Origin: Chersky-840 sp035532735
Lineage (GTDB): Bacteria; Actinomycetota; Acidimicrobiia; Acidimicrobiales; UBA8190
Length of the DNA: 64,000 bases
Direction of reading: 5' to 3'
Assembly (NCBI GenBank): GCA_035532735.1
Contig: DATKQM010000030.1
Location: 28,622 to 92,621, forward strand
A model generated the notes under the pieces. That model ran no database searches. It saw nothing but the letters and a program-made list of their open reading frames with translations, and was not told where the DNA came from. Made by a program: the position numbers and the translations under genes. Positions 9,043 to 17,017 of the stretch are shown here, piece after piece. The first letter of the stretch is position 1. The number at the start of each line of letters is the position of its first letter.

Positions 9043-10166
9043 CCGTCGAGCGCGACCTCGTCGTCGATGCCGACGGGCACGTGGTGGAGCCCCGCCACGC
9101 ATGGACGACGGTGCCCGAGCCGTATCGGCCCATCGTCAGGCCCGACCCCAACGGGTACGAGCACGTCGTCGTCGACGGGATCGAGATCCTGGCCGTGCCG
9201 CTCGGCACACTGGCCACCCCGGGGTCGGTCTTCTCTGACCCGAAGTCGTTTCTTCCCATCGAACGAGCCCACCCGGGGGGCTCGGATCCCTCGGCCCGGC
9301 TCCTCGACATGGACAGCGAAGGCATCGACCAGGCGGTGCTCTTCCCCTCGATCGGGCTCTACTTCTGGGCCCTCGACGACCCCCGCGCCGCGGTGCCCAT
9401 CGCGCGTGCCTACAACGACTGGCTGGCCTCGTACTGCGCGGCAGATCCGACCCGCCTGTTCGGAGCGGCCATGATCCCGATGCAGGACCCTCAGGCCGCC
9501 GCGGCCGAGCTGCGCCGGGCCAGACACGAGCTCGGCTTCGTGGCCGCCTTCGTCCGACCCAACCCGTGTTGTGGACGCTCCTTGTCCGACCCGGCCAACG
9601 AGCCCGTGTGGGACGCCGCCGAGGAGAACACGATGCCCATCGCCGTCCACGAGGGAAGCTCCGTCATCGTCCCGACGCTCGGTTCCGACCGCCCCTTCAA
9701 CCCCCTGGTGCTCCACGCCGTGTCACACACATTCGAGGAGATGTTGGCGTGCGCGCAGCTCATCGCCTTCGGTGTGCTCGAGCGGCATCCGACCCTGCGT
9801 GTGGTCTTTCTGGAATCCAGCGGTGGCTGGGTGCCGTTCTGGTTGGAGCGCCTCGACGAACAGGCCGAGAGCTTCGGGGGCTTCTGCCCCGAGTTGCGTC
9901 TCGAGCCGAGCGAATACTTCGCCCGGCAATGTTGGATCAGCTACGAGATCGACGAGCAGACCCTTCCTGCTCTGGCTCCGTTCATCGGCGAGTCGCGCAT
10001 CGTCTGGGGCTCGGACTATCCCCATCACGACGCCACGTTCCCAGGTGCGGTGAACACGCTGCGCGCCACCATGGGCCCGCTCGCCGCGGACGTCCAGGCG
10101 AAGATCCTCGGCACCAACGCGTCCGAGCTCTACGGATTACCCCGCCCACGGCGTCTGGCGACTTGA
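9039..10166 (+). CDS. Amidohydrolase-2 family protein
   Basis: 375 residues, coupled to the previous gene by an ATGA overlap. LVVDADGHVVEP (about residues 7-18) gives the N-terminal metal motif, and VWGSDYPHHDATFPG near the C-terminus the catalytic Asp. SSGGWVPFWLERLDEQ matches the equivalent helix in the left-hand operon's paralogue at 216, and DADGH and YPH-DA-FPG are also shared, so these two proteins on opposite sides of tetR are nearer to each other than to their direct neighbours. This suggests the two arms of the locus act on related compounds. Confidence 0.88.
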   Translation: MTVERDLVVDADGHVVEPRHAWTTVPEPYRPIVRPDPNGYEHVVVDGIEILAVPLGTLATPGSVFSDPKSFLPIERAHPGGSDPSARLLDMDSEGIDQAVLFPSIGLYFWALDDPRAAVPIARAYNDWLASYCAADPTRLFGAAMIPMQDPQAAAAELRRARHELGFVAAFVRPNPCCGRSLSDPANEPVWDAAEENTMPIAVHEGSSVIVPTLGSDRPFNPLVLHAVSHTFEEMLACAQLIAFGVLERHPTLRVVFLESSGGWVPFWLERLDEQAESFGGFCPELRLEPSEYFARQCWISYEIDEQTLPALAPFIGESRIVWGSDYPHHDATFPGAVNTLRATMGPLAADVQAKILGTNASELYGLPRPRRLAT

Positions 10167-10168
10167 AC

Positions 10169-11788
10169 ATGTTCGACGACGTCATACGCGAAGCGGCGGC
10201 GCGCTATGGAGACACCCCGCTCTACGTCACCCCTGACGGGAGCGAGCTCTCCTACGCCGCACTCGACCGACTGTCCGACGAAGTCGTCGAGGGCCTGCAC
10301 GCCCGGGGCGTGGGCGCCGGCGATGTCGTCGCCCTCGTCCTTCCCTCGGGACCCGCCTACGCCGTGGTCTACGCCGCGGCCGCCAAGATGGGCGCGGTGA
10401 CGGCCGGAGTCAACGACCGACTGTCGCCGCCCGAACGGCGTCACTGTCTGGCCGTGGTCCGACCGCGGCTCGTCGTGACCTCGGCGGAGCTCGCACGCGA
10501 CACCGCCATCGGTGATGTGGCCGAGGTGCAGGACACGATCGAGGTGGACACCGGTGCCGGTGCCGGTGCCGGTGCCGGTAGCGACCTGCTCTCGATGCTC
10601 GTCGAGCTGCGACCGGCACCTCGGAGTGCGACCGGGTCCGCCTACACATCCGGGAGGGACCTCCCCCCGGACCCCGACCGACCCGTGGCGGTGGTCTTCA
10701 CGTCGGGAACGACAGGGGAGCCCAAGGGAGCGGTCTTCACGTGGCGCCAGCTCGAGGCGATCGGTGACATCGACGGCGGCGGGCAGTGGGGCAATGGCGG
10801 GCGAGGCCTGTCGTCGACGTCGTTCGCCCATCTCGGGTACATGACGAAGCTGCCCCAAGCCCTGCGCGGAGGCGGGACCACGTTCATCATGGGCCGGTGG
10901 TCGGCGGGTGACGCCCTCGAGATTGTCGAGCGTCATGGCATCACCGCGCTCGGCGGCATCCCCACCCAGATCGCGCTCATGCTGCGTCACGACCGGTTCG
11001 ACTCCACCGACACGAGCCGCGTGCGCATGATCGCCATGGGGGGTGGGCCCTCGACCGCCGCCCTCGTGCGCGAGGCGCGGGCGCGCTTCGGTGTCCCCGT
11101 GGTGGTGCGATACACCTGCACTGAGGCGGGCGTGGGAGTGGGGACGGCCGCCGACGATCCGCCCGAGGATGCCGAGGAAAGTGTGGGGCGGGCCCGCAAG
11201 GGCGTCGAGCTCACGATCCGCTCCGACGACGACGGAACACTGCCGGCGGGCGAGCTCGGGCATGTTTGCCTGCGTTCGCCGGCGGTGATGCAGGGCTATT
11301 GGCGCGACCCCGACGCCAGCGCGGCGGTGTTCACCCCCGACGGCGCGGTGCGGACCGGGGATATCGGGTACCTCGACGAGCGGGGCCGACTGCACCTGTC
11401 GGGACGGTCAAAGGAGATGTATGTCCGGGGGGGCTACAACGTCTACCCCCTCGAGGTCGAGAACGTGCTCGCCGATCATCCCGGCGTCGCCCATGTGGCG
11501 GTGATCCCGCGATTCGACCCTGTCATGGGCGAGATCGGTGTGGCCGTGGTGGTACCGCGCCATATCGGTATCGGCGACGAGCTCACATTGGAGGGGCTGC
11601 GCGACCACGGCCGGGGACGTTTGGCGGCGTACAAGCTGCCCGAGGCGCTCGTCCTCACCGAAGAGCTGCCCCGCACGGCCATGGAGAAAATCGACCGCAC
11701 CGCGCTCGGGACGCTGGTGGCCTCGGCGCCTGCGGACAGACCGGCTCCTACTCCGGCTCCTACTCCTACACCTCGGCACCCGCGATGA
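10169..11788 (+). CDS. Acyl-CoA ligase (class I adenylate-forming enzyme)
   Basis: 539 residues. Motifs in order: the P-loop VFTSGTTGEPKGAVF (about 173-187), YTCTEAG, the hinge RTGDIGYLDERGRLHLSGR, GGYNVYPLEVE, and the C-terminal PRTAMEKIDR with the catalytic lysine. All point to a working ATP-dependent acid:CoA ligase. Start: the ATG at 10169, two bases after the previous stop; the frame is open much further upstream but only as shadow. Two oddities: a short GAGAGAGAG run encoded by a GGTGCC repeat near residue 130, and a Pro/Thr-rich tail encoded by a 12-bp repeat. Its 3' end overlaps the convergent SDR by 23 bp. It probably activates the acid made by the locus. Confidence 0.9.
   Translation: MFDDVIREAAARYGDTPLYVTPDGSELSYAALDRLSDEVVEGLHARGVGAGDVVALVLPSGPAYAVVYAAAAKMGAVTAGVNDRLSPPERRHCLAVVRPRLVVTSAELARDTAIGDVAEVQDTIEVDTGAGAGAGAGSDLLSMLVELRPAPRSATGSAYTSGRDLPPDPDRPVAVVFTSGTTGEPKGAVFTWRQLEAIGDIDGGGQWGNGGRGLSSTSFAHLGYMTKLPQALRGGGTTFIMGRWSAGDALEIVERHGITALGGIPTQIALMLRHDRFDSTDTSRVRMIAMGGGPSTAALVREARARFGVPVVVRYTCTEAGVGVGTAADDPPEDAEESVGRARKGVELTIRSDDDGTLPAGELGHVCLRSPAVMQGYWRDPDASAAVFTPDGAVRTGDIGYLDERGRLHLSGRSKEMYVRGGYNVYPLEVENVLADHPGVAHVAVIPRFDPVMGEIGVAVVVPRHIGIGDELTLEGLRDHGRGRLAAYKLPEALVLTEELPRTAMEKIDRTALGTLVASAPADRPAPTPAPTPTPRHPR
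10553..10576 (+). repeat. Tandem hexanucleotide repeat GGTGCC (4 copies) inside the acyl-CoA ligase
   Basis: Four perfect GGTGCC copies encode an alternating Gly-Ala run in a surface-loop-like position between core motifs. The unit length is a multiple of three, so copy-number change would lengthen or shorten the loop without breaking the frame. Confidence 0.85.
11742..11765 (+). repeat. Two perfect 12-bp direct repeats encoding the ligase's Pro/Thr tail
   Basis: The unit CGGCTCCTACTC occurs twice in a row at the 3' end of the acyl-CoA ligase gene, giving a PAPTPAPTPTP tail. The end of this stretch reaches the antisense 3' end of the convergent SDR. Confidence 0.8.
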
Positions 11789-12512
11789 GCATCTCGTCGG
11801 GCCCCGCCGGGTCGAGCACCGCGGCCAGGATCGAGTCCGCCATCTCGTCGCACTGGAGCACCTCGTAGCGCAACAGGCCGTCGGCCACCCACTGCTCGAA
11901 CGCCTGCCCGGCGACGGTCGGATCCCAGTTGTCGGCGAAGGACGAGGCCGTGTTCCCCACCGCTACGCACAGAACCCGAAGGAAAGGCTCCTCGGCCCGC
12001 AAGGCGCGTGCCAACTCGACCAGGGCCGCCTTGGTGGACCCGTAGACACCGAGCCAGGGCCAGGGCGAGCCCATCGAGACGGTCGTCACGACCACCACAG
12101 GGTCGGCGGCGGCTCGGAGGTACTCGAGCGCGCCACGCACCACGAGGGCCGCGCCCACGAGGTTCGTCGCCAACATCTCGTGCCACAAAGACGCCGGCGC
12201 GTCGGCCACCCGGACCAGGGGCGAGCCGCCCGACATGTACAACACGACGTCGATCCCGCCCATCCAAGCCGAGGCGTCGGCGACCAGGCGGGCGCAGTCC
12301 TCCTCCGAAGTGACGTCACAGTGCCAGGCCCGGGCCTGCCCACCAGCGGCGTGGATCGCCTCGGCCGCCTCCTCCACGAGGTGCAGCCGCCGTGCCGCCA
12401 ACGCCACCCGTGCTCCCGCCGCACCCGCGCCCAGGGCCAGGGAGCGGCCGATGCCCGAGGACGCCCCCACCACGAGCACCCGGCGTCCCGCGAGGCTGGT
12501 GGGGATGGTCAC
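11766..12512 (-). CDS. Short-chain dehydrogenase/reductase
   Basis: 248 residues. The glycine-rich cofactor motif VVGASSGIGRSLALG (about 12-26) and the catalytic VYGSTKAAL (Tyr-x3-Lys), with a preceding Ser in TVSMGSP, identify a classical SDR. The GTG at 12512 is preceded by AGGAGG seven bases upstream, which decides against the longer frame to 12647. It is divergent from the DUF35/thiolase operon, with a CTGAC-N6-GTCAG palindrome in the shared gap. A TACCTT -10-like hexamer lies at 12548-12543 on this strand. The C-terminus overlaps the convergent ligase gene by 23 bp. It probably oxidises a hydroxyl of a ring or hydroxyacyl-CoA intermediate. Confidence 0.9.
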   Translation of the reverse strand: MTIPTSLAGRRVLVVGASSGIGRSLALGAGAAGARVALAARRLHLVEEAAEAIHAAGGQARAWHCDVTSEEDCARLVADASAWMGGIDVVLYMSGGSPLVRVADAPASLWHEMLATNLVGAALVVRGALEYLRAAADPVVVVTTVSMGSPWPWLGVYGSTKAALVELARALRAEEPFLRVLCVAVGNTASSFADNWDPTVAGQAFEQWVADGLLRYEVLQCDEMADSILAAVLDPAGPDEMLIAGAEV

Positions 12513-12559
12513 CGGCGTTCCTCCTGTTGATCCGTTCGTGCAAAGGTAGCGCCACGACT

Positions 12560-12575
12560 CTGACGACACCGTCAG
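12560..12575. promoter_or_regulatory. Palindromic operator CTGAC-N6-GTCAG, site 1
   Basis: Perfect copy (N6 = GACACC) in the gap between the divergent SDR (12512) and DUF35 (12684) genes. A TAGCAT hexamer at 12593-12598 could be the rightward -10 box. Confidence 0.7.
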
Positions 12576-12683
12576 GTTCATCCGGCGTGGCGTAGCATCT
12601 CGGCCCGTGACCCGCCTCGTCCCCACCTCTCGCCGCGCATGCACCACGAGCCGCGCCCACCGGGCACGGCGCGTCCGCCTGGC

Positions 12684-13133
12684 ATGAGCACTCCCGACGC
12701 CGCACGCGGCCCGGCCGTGCGGGTCCTACCCCGCCTCGACGACACCAACCGGTTCTTCTGGACCTCGGGCGAGGACGGGCACCTCCGGTTCCTGCGGTGC
12801 GCCGGGTGTCGTCACTACGTGCATCCCCCGGTGCCTCGCTGCCCCTACTGCCTCGACGGGTCCCTCGTGCCCGAGCCCGTCAGCGGGACCGGGATCGTGC
12901 ACTCCTTCACGGTGAACCACCAGCAGTGGATCCCGGGGTCAGACCCGTATGTGATCGGGCTCGTCACCATCGCCGAGCAGGACGACGTCCGGTTGACGAC
13001 CAACCTGGTGGACTGTTCGCCCGACGAGGTACGCGTCGGGATGGCGGTGGAGGTCACCTTCGAACAGTCCGAGGACGTCTGGTTGCCGCTGTTCAGGCCC
13101 GCCGATCGCACGCGCAGGGAGCAGTCGGTATGA
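12684..13133 (+). CDS. DUF35 OB-fold protein with N-terminal zinc ribbon, partner of the thiolase-fold protein
   Basis: 149 residues. A rubredoxin-like zinc ribbon has the pairs CAGC and CPYC (about residues 38-57). It is followed by the ACL-type OB fold starting GTGIVHSFTVNHQQW. In actinobacterial steroid degradation such DUF35 domains pair with Ltp2-type thiolase-fold proteins to make aldolases or thiolases; here the partner overlaps by ATGA. The ATG at 12684 is preferred to 12639 because the conserved region begins shortly after it, but the longer start cannot be excluded. Confidence 0.85.
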   Translation: MSTPDAARGPAVRVLPRLDDTNRFFWTSGEDGHLRFLRCAGCRHYVHPPVPRCPYCLDGSLVPEPVSGTGIVHSFTVNHQQWIPGSDPYVIGLVTIAEQDDVRLTTNLVDCSPDEVRVGMAVEVTFEQSEDVWLPLFRPADRTRREQSV

Positions 13134-14359
13134 GCGCGACTTCTCCCGAGCGGCTCGAGCGACGGTCGATCATCTCAGGCATCGGTCAGTCCGACGTGGG
13201 GCGGCGGCTCGGGCGTGGCGAGCTCGACCTCACCCTCGACGCCTGTCTCGGGGCCATCGCCGATGCCGGGCTCACCCGGGACGACATCGACGGGCTGGCC
13301 ACGTTTCCGGGCGCGGGCATCGGCACCAGCGGTTTCGCGGGGCCGTCGACGCCCGAGGTCCAAGACGCCCTGCGGCTCAGGCTGAACTGGCACGACGGCG
13401 GGCTCGAGGGGCCGGGGCAGCTCCGGGCGGTGTTCGCCGCCTGTCTCGCCGTGGCGGCTGGTCTGGCCCGGCATGTGCTCGTGTACCGGACCGTCACCGA
13501 GTCCACCGCCCAGGGAGAGGGCGGGCGCCAGGGGATCGGCGGGGGTGCCGGCGCGGCCGGAGGTGGTCGGGGGATCCCGCGCTTCCCCGGTGTCATGCAG
13601 TGGACACTCCCCTACGGCGCGGTGTCCGCCGCCAACTGGCTGGCGATGATCGCGCAGCGACGGATGTTCGAGTTCGGGCTCACCCGAGAGCAGTTGGCGT
13701 GGATCGCGCTCAACGGCCGGCGCAACGCCCAGCGGAACCCGAAGGCGATCTACCGCGACCCCATGTCGCTTGACGACTACCTCGGGGCCCGGATGATCAC
13801 CACACCGTTGTGCCTCTACGACTGCGACGCGCCCTGCGACGGCTCAACGGCGGTCGTGATCTCACATGTGGACTACGCCCCCGACACGCCCGCCACGGCG
13901 TGCCACGTCAACGCCATCGGCACCGCCTTGCGGGGGCGGCCCAGCTGGGACCAGTTCGACGACATGACCACGTTCTCCGCTCGCGACGCCGCCGCCAGCA
14001 TGTGGGAGCGGACCGAGCTGCGCCCATCCGATGTCGACGTGGCCGAGCTCTACGACGGGTTCAGCATCCTCACCATGGTGTGGCTCGAGGAGCTGGGCCT
14101 GTGCGGCAAGGGGGAGAGTGGCCCCTTCATCGACGGAGGCAGGCGGATCGCTCTCGACGGCGCGGTGCCGCTCAACACCAGCGGTGGACAGCTCTCGGCG
14201 GGCCGGTTGCACGGCTTCGGGATGATGCACGAGGCGTGTGTGCAGTTGCGCGGCGAAGGTGGGGAGCGCCAGGTTGGCGGCTCCCCCGAGGTGGCCGCGG
14301 TGGCGGCCGGGGGTGGTCCCATCGCCGGCTGCATGCTGCTCACCCGAGGGACCTCGTAG
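13130..14359 (+). CDS. Ltp2-like thiolase-fold protein (probable aldolase subunit)
   Basis: 409 residues of the thiolase superfamily (SCP-x/lipid-transfer protein branch). Recognisable features are SGIGQSDVGRRLG at the N-terminus, ELYDGFSILTMVWLEELGL in the C-terminal half, and GGQLSAGRLHGFG in place of the thiolase GHPIGA loop. The usual thiolase Cys context (NACATG-like) is absent at the equivalent point. Loss of the thiolytic residues plus a coupled DUF35 partner is the pattern of Ltp2, which performs retro-aldol side-chain cleavage of a CoA ester. A Gly-rich insertion (about residues 128-145) is unusual. Start fixed by the ATGA overlap with the DUF35 stop. Confidence 0.85.
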   Translation: MSATSPERLERRSIISGIGQSDVGRRLGRGELDLTLDACLGAIADAGLTRDDIDGLATFPGAGIGTSGFAGPSTPEVQDALRLRLNWHDGGLEGPGQLRAVFAACLAVAAGLARHVLVYRTVTESTAQGEGGRQGIGGGAGAAGGGRGIPRFPGVMQWTLPYGAVSAANWLAMIAQRRMFEFGLTREQLAWIALNGRRNAQRNPKAIYRDPMSLDDYLGARMITTPLCLYDCDAPCDGSTAVVISHVDYAPDTPATACHVNAIGTALRGRPSWDQFDDMTTFSARDAAASMWERTELRPSDVDVAELYDGFSILTMVWLEELGLCGKGESGPFIDGGRRIALDGAVPLNTSGGQLSAGRLHGFGMMHEACVQLRGEGGERQVGGSPEVAAVAAGGGPIAGCMLLTRGTS

Positions 14360-14408
14360 TCCGGTCCGTGGTCCGTCCGAGACCCGTCCGAGGTCGGTTC
14401 CCCTTTAG

Positions 14409-14424
14409 CTGACACGAACGTCAG
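14409..14424. promoter_or_regulatory. Palindromic operator CTGAC-N6-GTCAG, site 2
   Basis: Perfect copy (N6 = ACGAAC). A -10-like TACGAT follows at 14430-14435, and the GTG start is six bases beyond it at 14442, suggesting a leaderless mRNA with the repressor site covering the -35 region. Confidence 0.75.
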
Positions 14425-14441
14425 ACAGCTACGATCCCAGC

Positions 14442-15644
14442 GTGCGCCTGCACTACGACGAGCAGACCGAGGAGTTTCGCCGCGAATTGCGGGCCTGGAT
14501 GGAGGCGAACCTGCCGCCGTCCTCCGAACGGGCCGAGCGGGTCAAGTCATCGGCGCACATCCCTGAGTGGGCCAGGGTCTGGCAACAGAAGCTGTTCGAC
14601 AACGGCTGGCTGGTGCCGGGCTGGCCTCGGGAATACGGCGGTCGGAACGCCACCCCGGTACAGCAGATGGTGTACTTCGAGGAGCTGGCGCGCCTCGGCG
14701 TGCCCCGGAGCTGCAACCCCCAGGGCCTGTCCATCATCACGCCGTCGATCCTCGACTGGGGAACCGAGGAGCAGAAGGCGCGCTACGCGCTGCCCACACT
14801 GCGCGCCGAGATCAGCTGGTGCCTGGGCATGAGTGAGCCCAACGCCGGCAGTGACCTGGCCGGCCTGCGGACCCGGGCCGAGCTCCACGGCGACCGGTTC
14901 GTCGTGAACGGGCAGAAGGTGTGGACCTCGGGGGCGCACCACTCCGACTACTGCTTCTGCTTCGTCCGGACCGACCCCGAGGCCTCCAAGCACGCCGGGA
15001 TCAGCGTGCTCATCATCGACATGAAGACGCCGGGCATCGTGACCCGGCCCATCGCCGAGCTCACCGACAGCGAGCACGCCGATTTCAACGAGGTCTTCTT
15101 CACCGACGTCGAGGTGCCGGCCGAGAACCTGGTGGGCGAGCTCCACCACGGATGGTCGGTGGCAGGTGGGTCACTGGCACACGAGCGCGGGATGCTGTGG
15201 ATCAACGAGGCCACCGGAACCGAGAAGATCCTCGAGCGGGTCGTGACCACCGCCACCACTCCGCTGCCCGGCGGGCGTCGACTCGCCGACGACCCCGCCT
15301 TCCGGACCATCGTGGCGCGGGCTTATATGCAGACCCAGTCCCTGAAGCTCCTCGGATACCGGGGGTTCGCCAAGTTCGCCAAGGGGGAGAAGCCCTCGGA
15401 GCACTCGGTACTCAAGCTCCTCGGGAGCGAGTTGCGTCGTGGTCTCGCCCTCGACGTGGGTGAAGCGTTGGGGGCGACGGGACTCGACATGTCGCGCCAC
15501 GAGGCGCCGTCGGTCGGACGAGGTGACAGCGAGGCCTGGTTGGTCCACTGGCTCCAGAGCTTCGCCGGCACCATCGCCGGGGGGACCTCGGAGATCCAGC
15601 GCAACATCATCGCCGAGCGCGTCCTCGGGCTGCCCCGCAAGTAA
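14442..15644 (+). CDS. Acyl-CoA dehydrogenase (FadE type)
   Basis: 400 residues starting with GTG. The FAD/substrate motif CLGMSEPNAGSDLAGL lies near residue 126, and the C-terminal helix carries GGTSEIQRNIIAERVLGLP, the signature of the larger actinobacterial FadE subunits. It introduces the alpha-beta double bond into an acyl-CoA and passes electrons to ETF. It heads a run that includes a PaaK-like ligase and a degenerate ligase. In steroid pathways FadE proteins of this kind form alpha2beta2 pairs; no partner is adjacent here, but the ACAD at 20551 is a candidate. Start decided by the -10 hexamer six bases upstream. Confidence 0.92.
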   Translation: MRLHYDEQTEEFRRELRAWMEANLPPSSERAERVKSSAHIPEWARVWQQKLFDNGWLVPGWPREYGGRNATPVQQMVYFEELARLGVPRSCNPQGLSIITPSILDWGTEEQKARYALPTLRAEISWCLGMSEPNAGSDLAGLRTRAELHGDRFVVNGQKVWTSGAHHSDYCFCFVRTDPEASKHAGISVLIIDMKTPGIVTRPIAELTDSEHADFNEVFFTDVEVPAENLVGELHHGWSVAGGSLAHERGMLWINEATGTEKILERVVTTATTPLPGGRRLADDPAFRTIVARAYMQTQSLKLLGYRGFAKFAKGEKPSEHSVLKLLGSELRRGLALDVGEALGATGLDMSRHEAPSVGRGDSEAWLVHWLQSFAGTIAGGTSEIQRNIIAERVLGLPRK

Positions 15645-15694
15645 CGCGAGTAGCCCGCACGTGGCGCAAATGGATCGAGACACAGGGAGGGACC

Positions 15695-17017
15695 ATGCCG
15701 AGCTACGGACCTGAGGTCCTGGGGCCCCCGCCCCGGGACCCCGACCAGAAGTACTGGGACCCCGATGTCCAGACCATGGACCCCGAGAAGATGCGGGCTC
15801 TCCAGAACGAGCGGTTGGGCACGCTGCTGCGCAAGGTCTTCGACAACCCCGTCCCGCTCTTCAAGGACAAGCTCGTGGCGGCGGGCATCGGCGGCCCCGA
15901 GGACGTGAAGACCGTCGACGATCTGCGCCACGTGCCGCTGACGATGAAGCAGGACCTGCGCGACTCCGAGGCCGCAGACCCGCCCTTCGGCCGGTACCGG
16001 TTCACCGACCCCCGGGCCGCGGTGCGGGTGGGGACCTCGACGGGGACGACGGGGACCCCCACCATCTCGTTGTGGACGCGGCGCGATATCTGGATCGAGT
16101 ACGAGTCGTCGGCCCGGACGTGGTGGCGGCTCGGGTATCGCCCCGGGATGATCGCCACCCACGCCCATCCCGCCTACCTCTACGGCGGTGGGCCGATGCT
16201 GTCGGGGTCCTACGAGTACTTCGGGATGCTGAACATCTGGGTTCCCCCGCCCGACACCGACGAGGCCGCCGAACAGGGCCTGCGGTTCTGGACCCGGGTG
16301 AAGCCCGACATCCCCTTCATGGGGTTCTCGACGGGTCGGTTCTTCGAGGTGGCCGCCAAGCTCGGGATCGACCCCAAAGACGCCGGCCTCGAGTTCAAGG
16401 GGATGCCCGGGTTCGGCATGGGCAAAGGCATGCCGCTCATGACGGCGGGGGCCGAGTGCTACGCCTACGTGGGTGGGGCCTGCGGCCAGCTCCCGGGCGC
16501 GCACATCAACGAGGACTGGGGCATCGTCCAGGCCGTCGACCCCGCCACCGGTGAAGAGGTCGCCGACGGCGAATGGGGTGACCTCGTCGTCACCACCTTG
16601 GATCGCGACAACGGGTTGCTCCGGTACGACCTCGAAGAGGCCTGTGCCATCTTGCGCGAGCCGTGCCCGTGCGGTGAGACGAGCATCCGGGGGCTCTGGG
16701 GCGGACGGTTCAAGGACCTCATCGCCGTGCAGGGCACGCGGTTCCAGGCCAACGAGGTGGAGTCCGCCCTACGGGGCGTCCCCGAGGTGACCGAGCCCAC
16801 CCTCGAGTGGCAGATGGTCCGACCGCTGGACGAGACGCGGCCGGTCACGGTCCGGGTGGAGCGCGGCTCGGGGGCACCCGCCGACGACAACGACATCGCA
16901 AGGAAGTGTGCGGCCGCGCTCCGAGAACGGCTCGGCATCGAGACTGTGATCGAGGTGCTCGACCGGGAGACGATCCCCCGTTCGGGTTACAAGGCCGCCC
17001 GGGTCGTCGACGAATGA
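15695..17017 (+). CDS. Phenylacetate-CoA ligase (PaaK)-like AMP-forming ligase
   Basis: 440 residues with the PaaK layout rather than the usual acyl-CoA ligase layout: LRHVPLTMKQDLRD near residue 90, the P-loop VGTSTGTTGTPT near 113, YDLEEACAI then CPCGETSIRG (a short Cys-containing turn typical of PaaK), and the closing IPRSGYKAARVVD. GGGAGG-type Shine-Dalgarno four bases before the ATG. It lies 50 bp after the acyl-CoA dehydrogenase and is coupled by ATGA to the next gene. It likely activates an aromatic or bulky cyclic acid to its CoA ester. The C-terminal lysine of SGYKA fits a working enzyme. Confidence 0.88.
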   Translation: MPSYGPEVLGPPPRDPDQKYWDPDVQTMDPEKMRALQNERLGTLLRKVFDNPVPLFKDKLVAAGIGGPEDVKTVDDLRHVPLTMKQDLRDSEAADPPFGRYRFTDPRAAVRVGTSTGTTGTPTISLWTRRDIWIEYESSARTWWRLGYRPGMIATHAHPAYLYGGGPMLSGSYEYFGMLNIWVPPPDTDEAAEQGLRFWTRVKPDIPFMGFSTGRFFEVAAKLGIDPKDAGLEFKGMPGFGMGKGMPLMTAGAECYAYVGGACGQLPGAHINEDWGIVQAVDPATGEEVADGEWGDLVVTTLDRDNGLLRYDLEEACAILREPCPCGETSIRGLWGGRFKDLIAVQGTRFQANEVESALRGVPEVTEPTLEWQMVRPLDETRPVTVRVERGSGAPADDNDIARKCAAALRERLGIETVIEVLDRETIPRSGYKAARVVDE

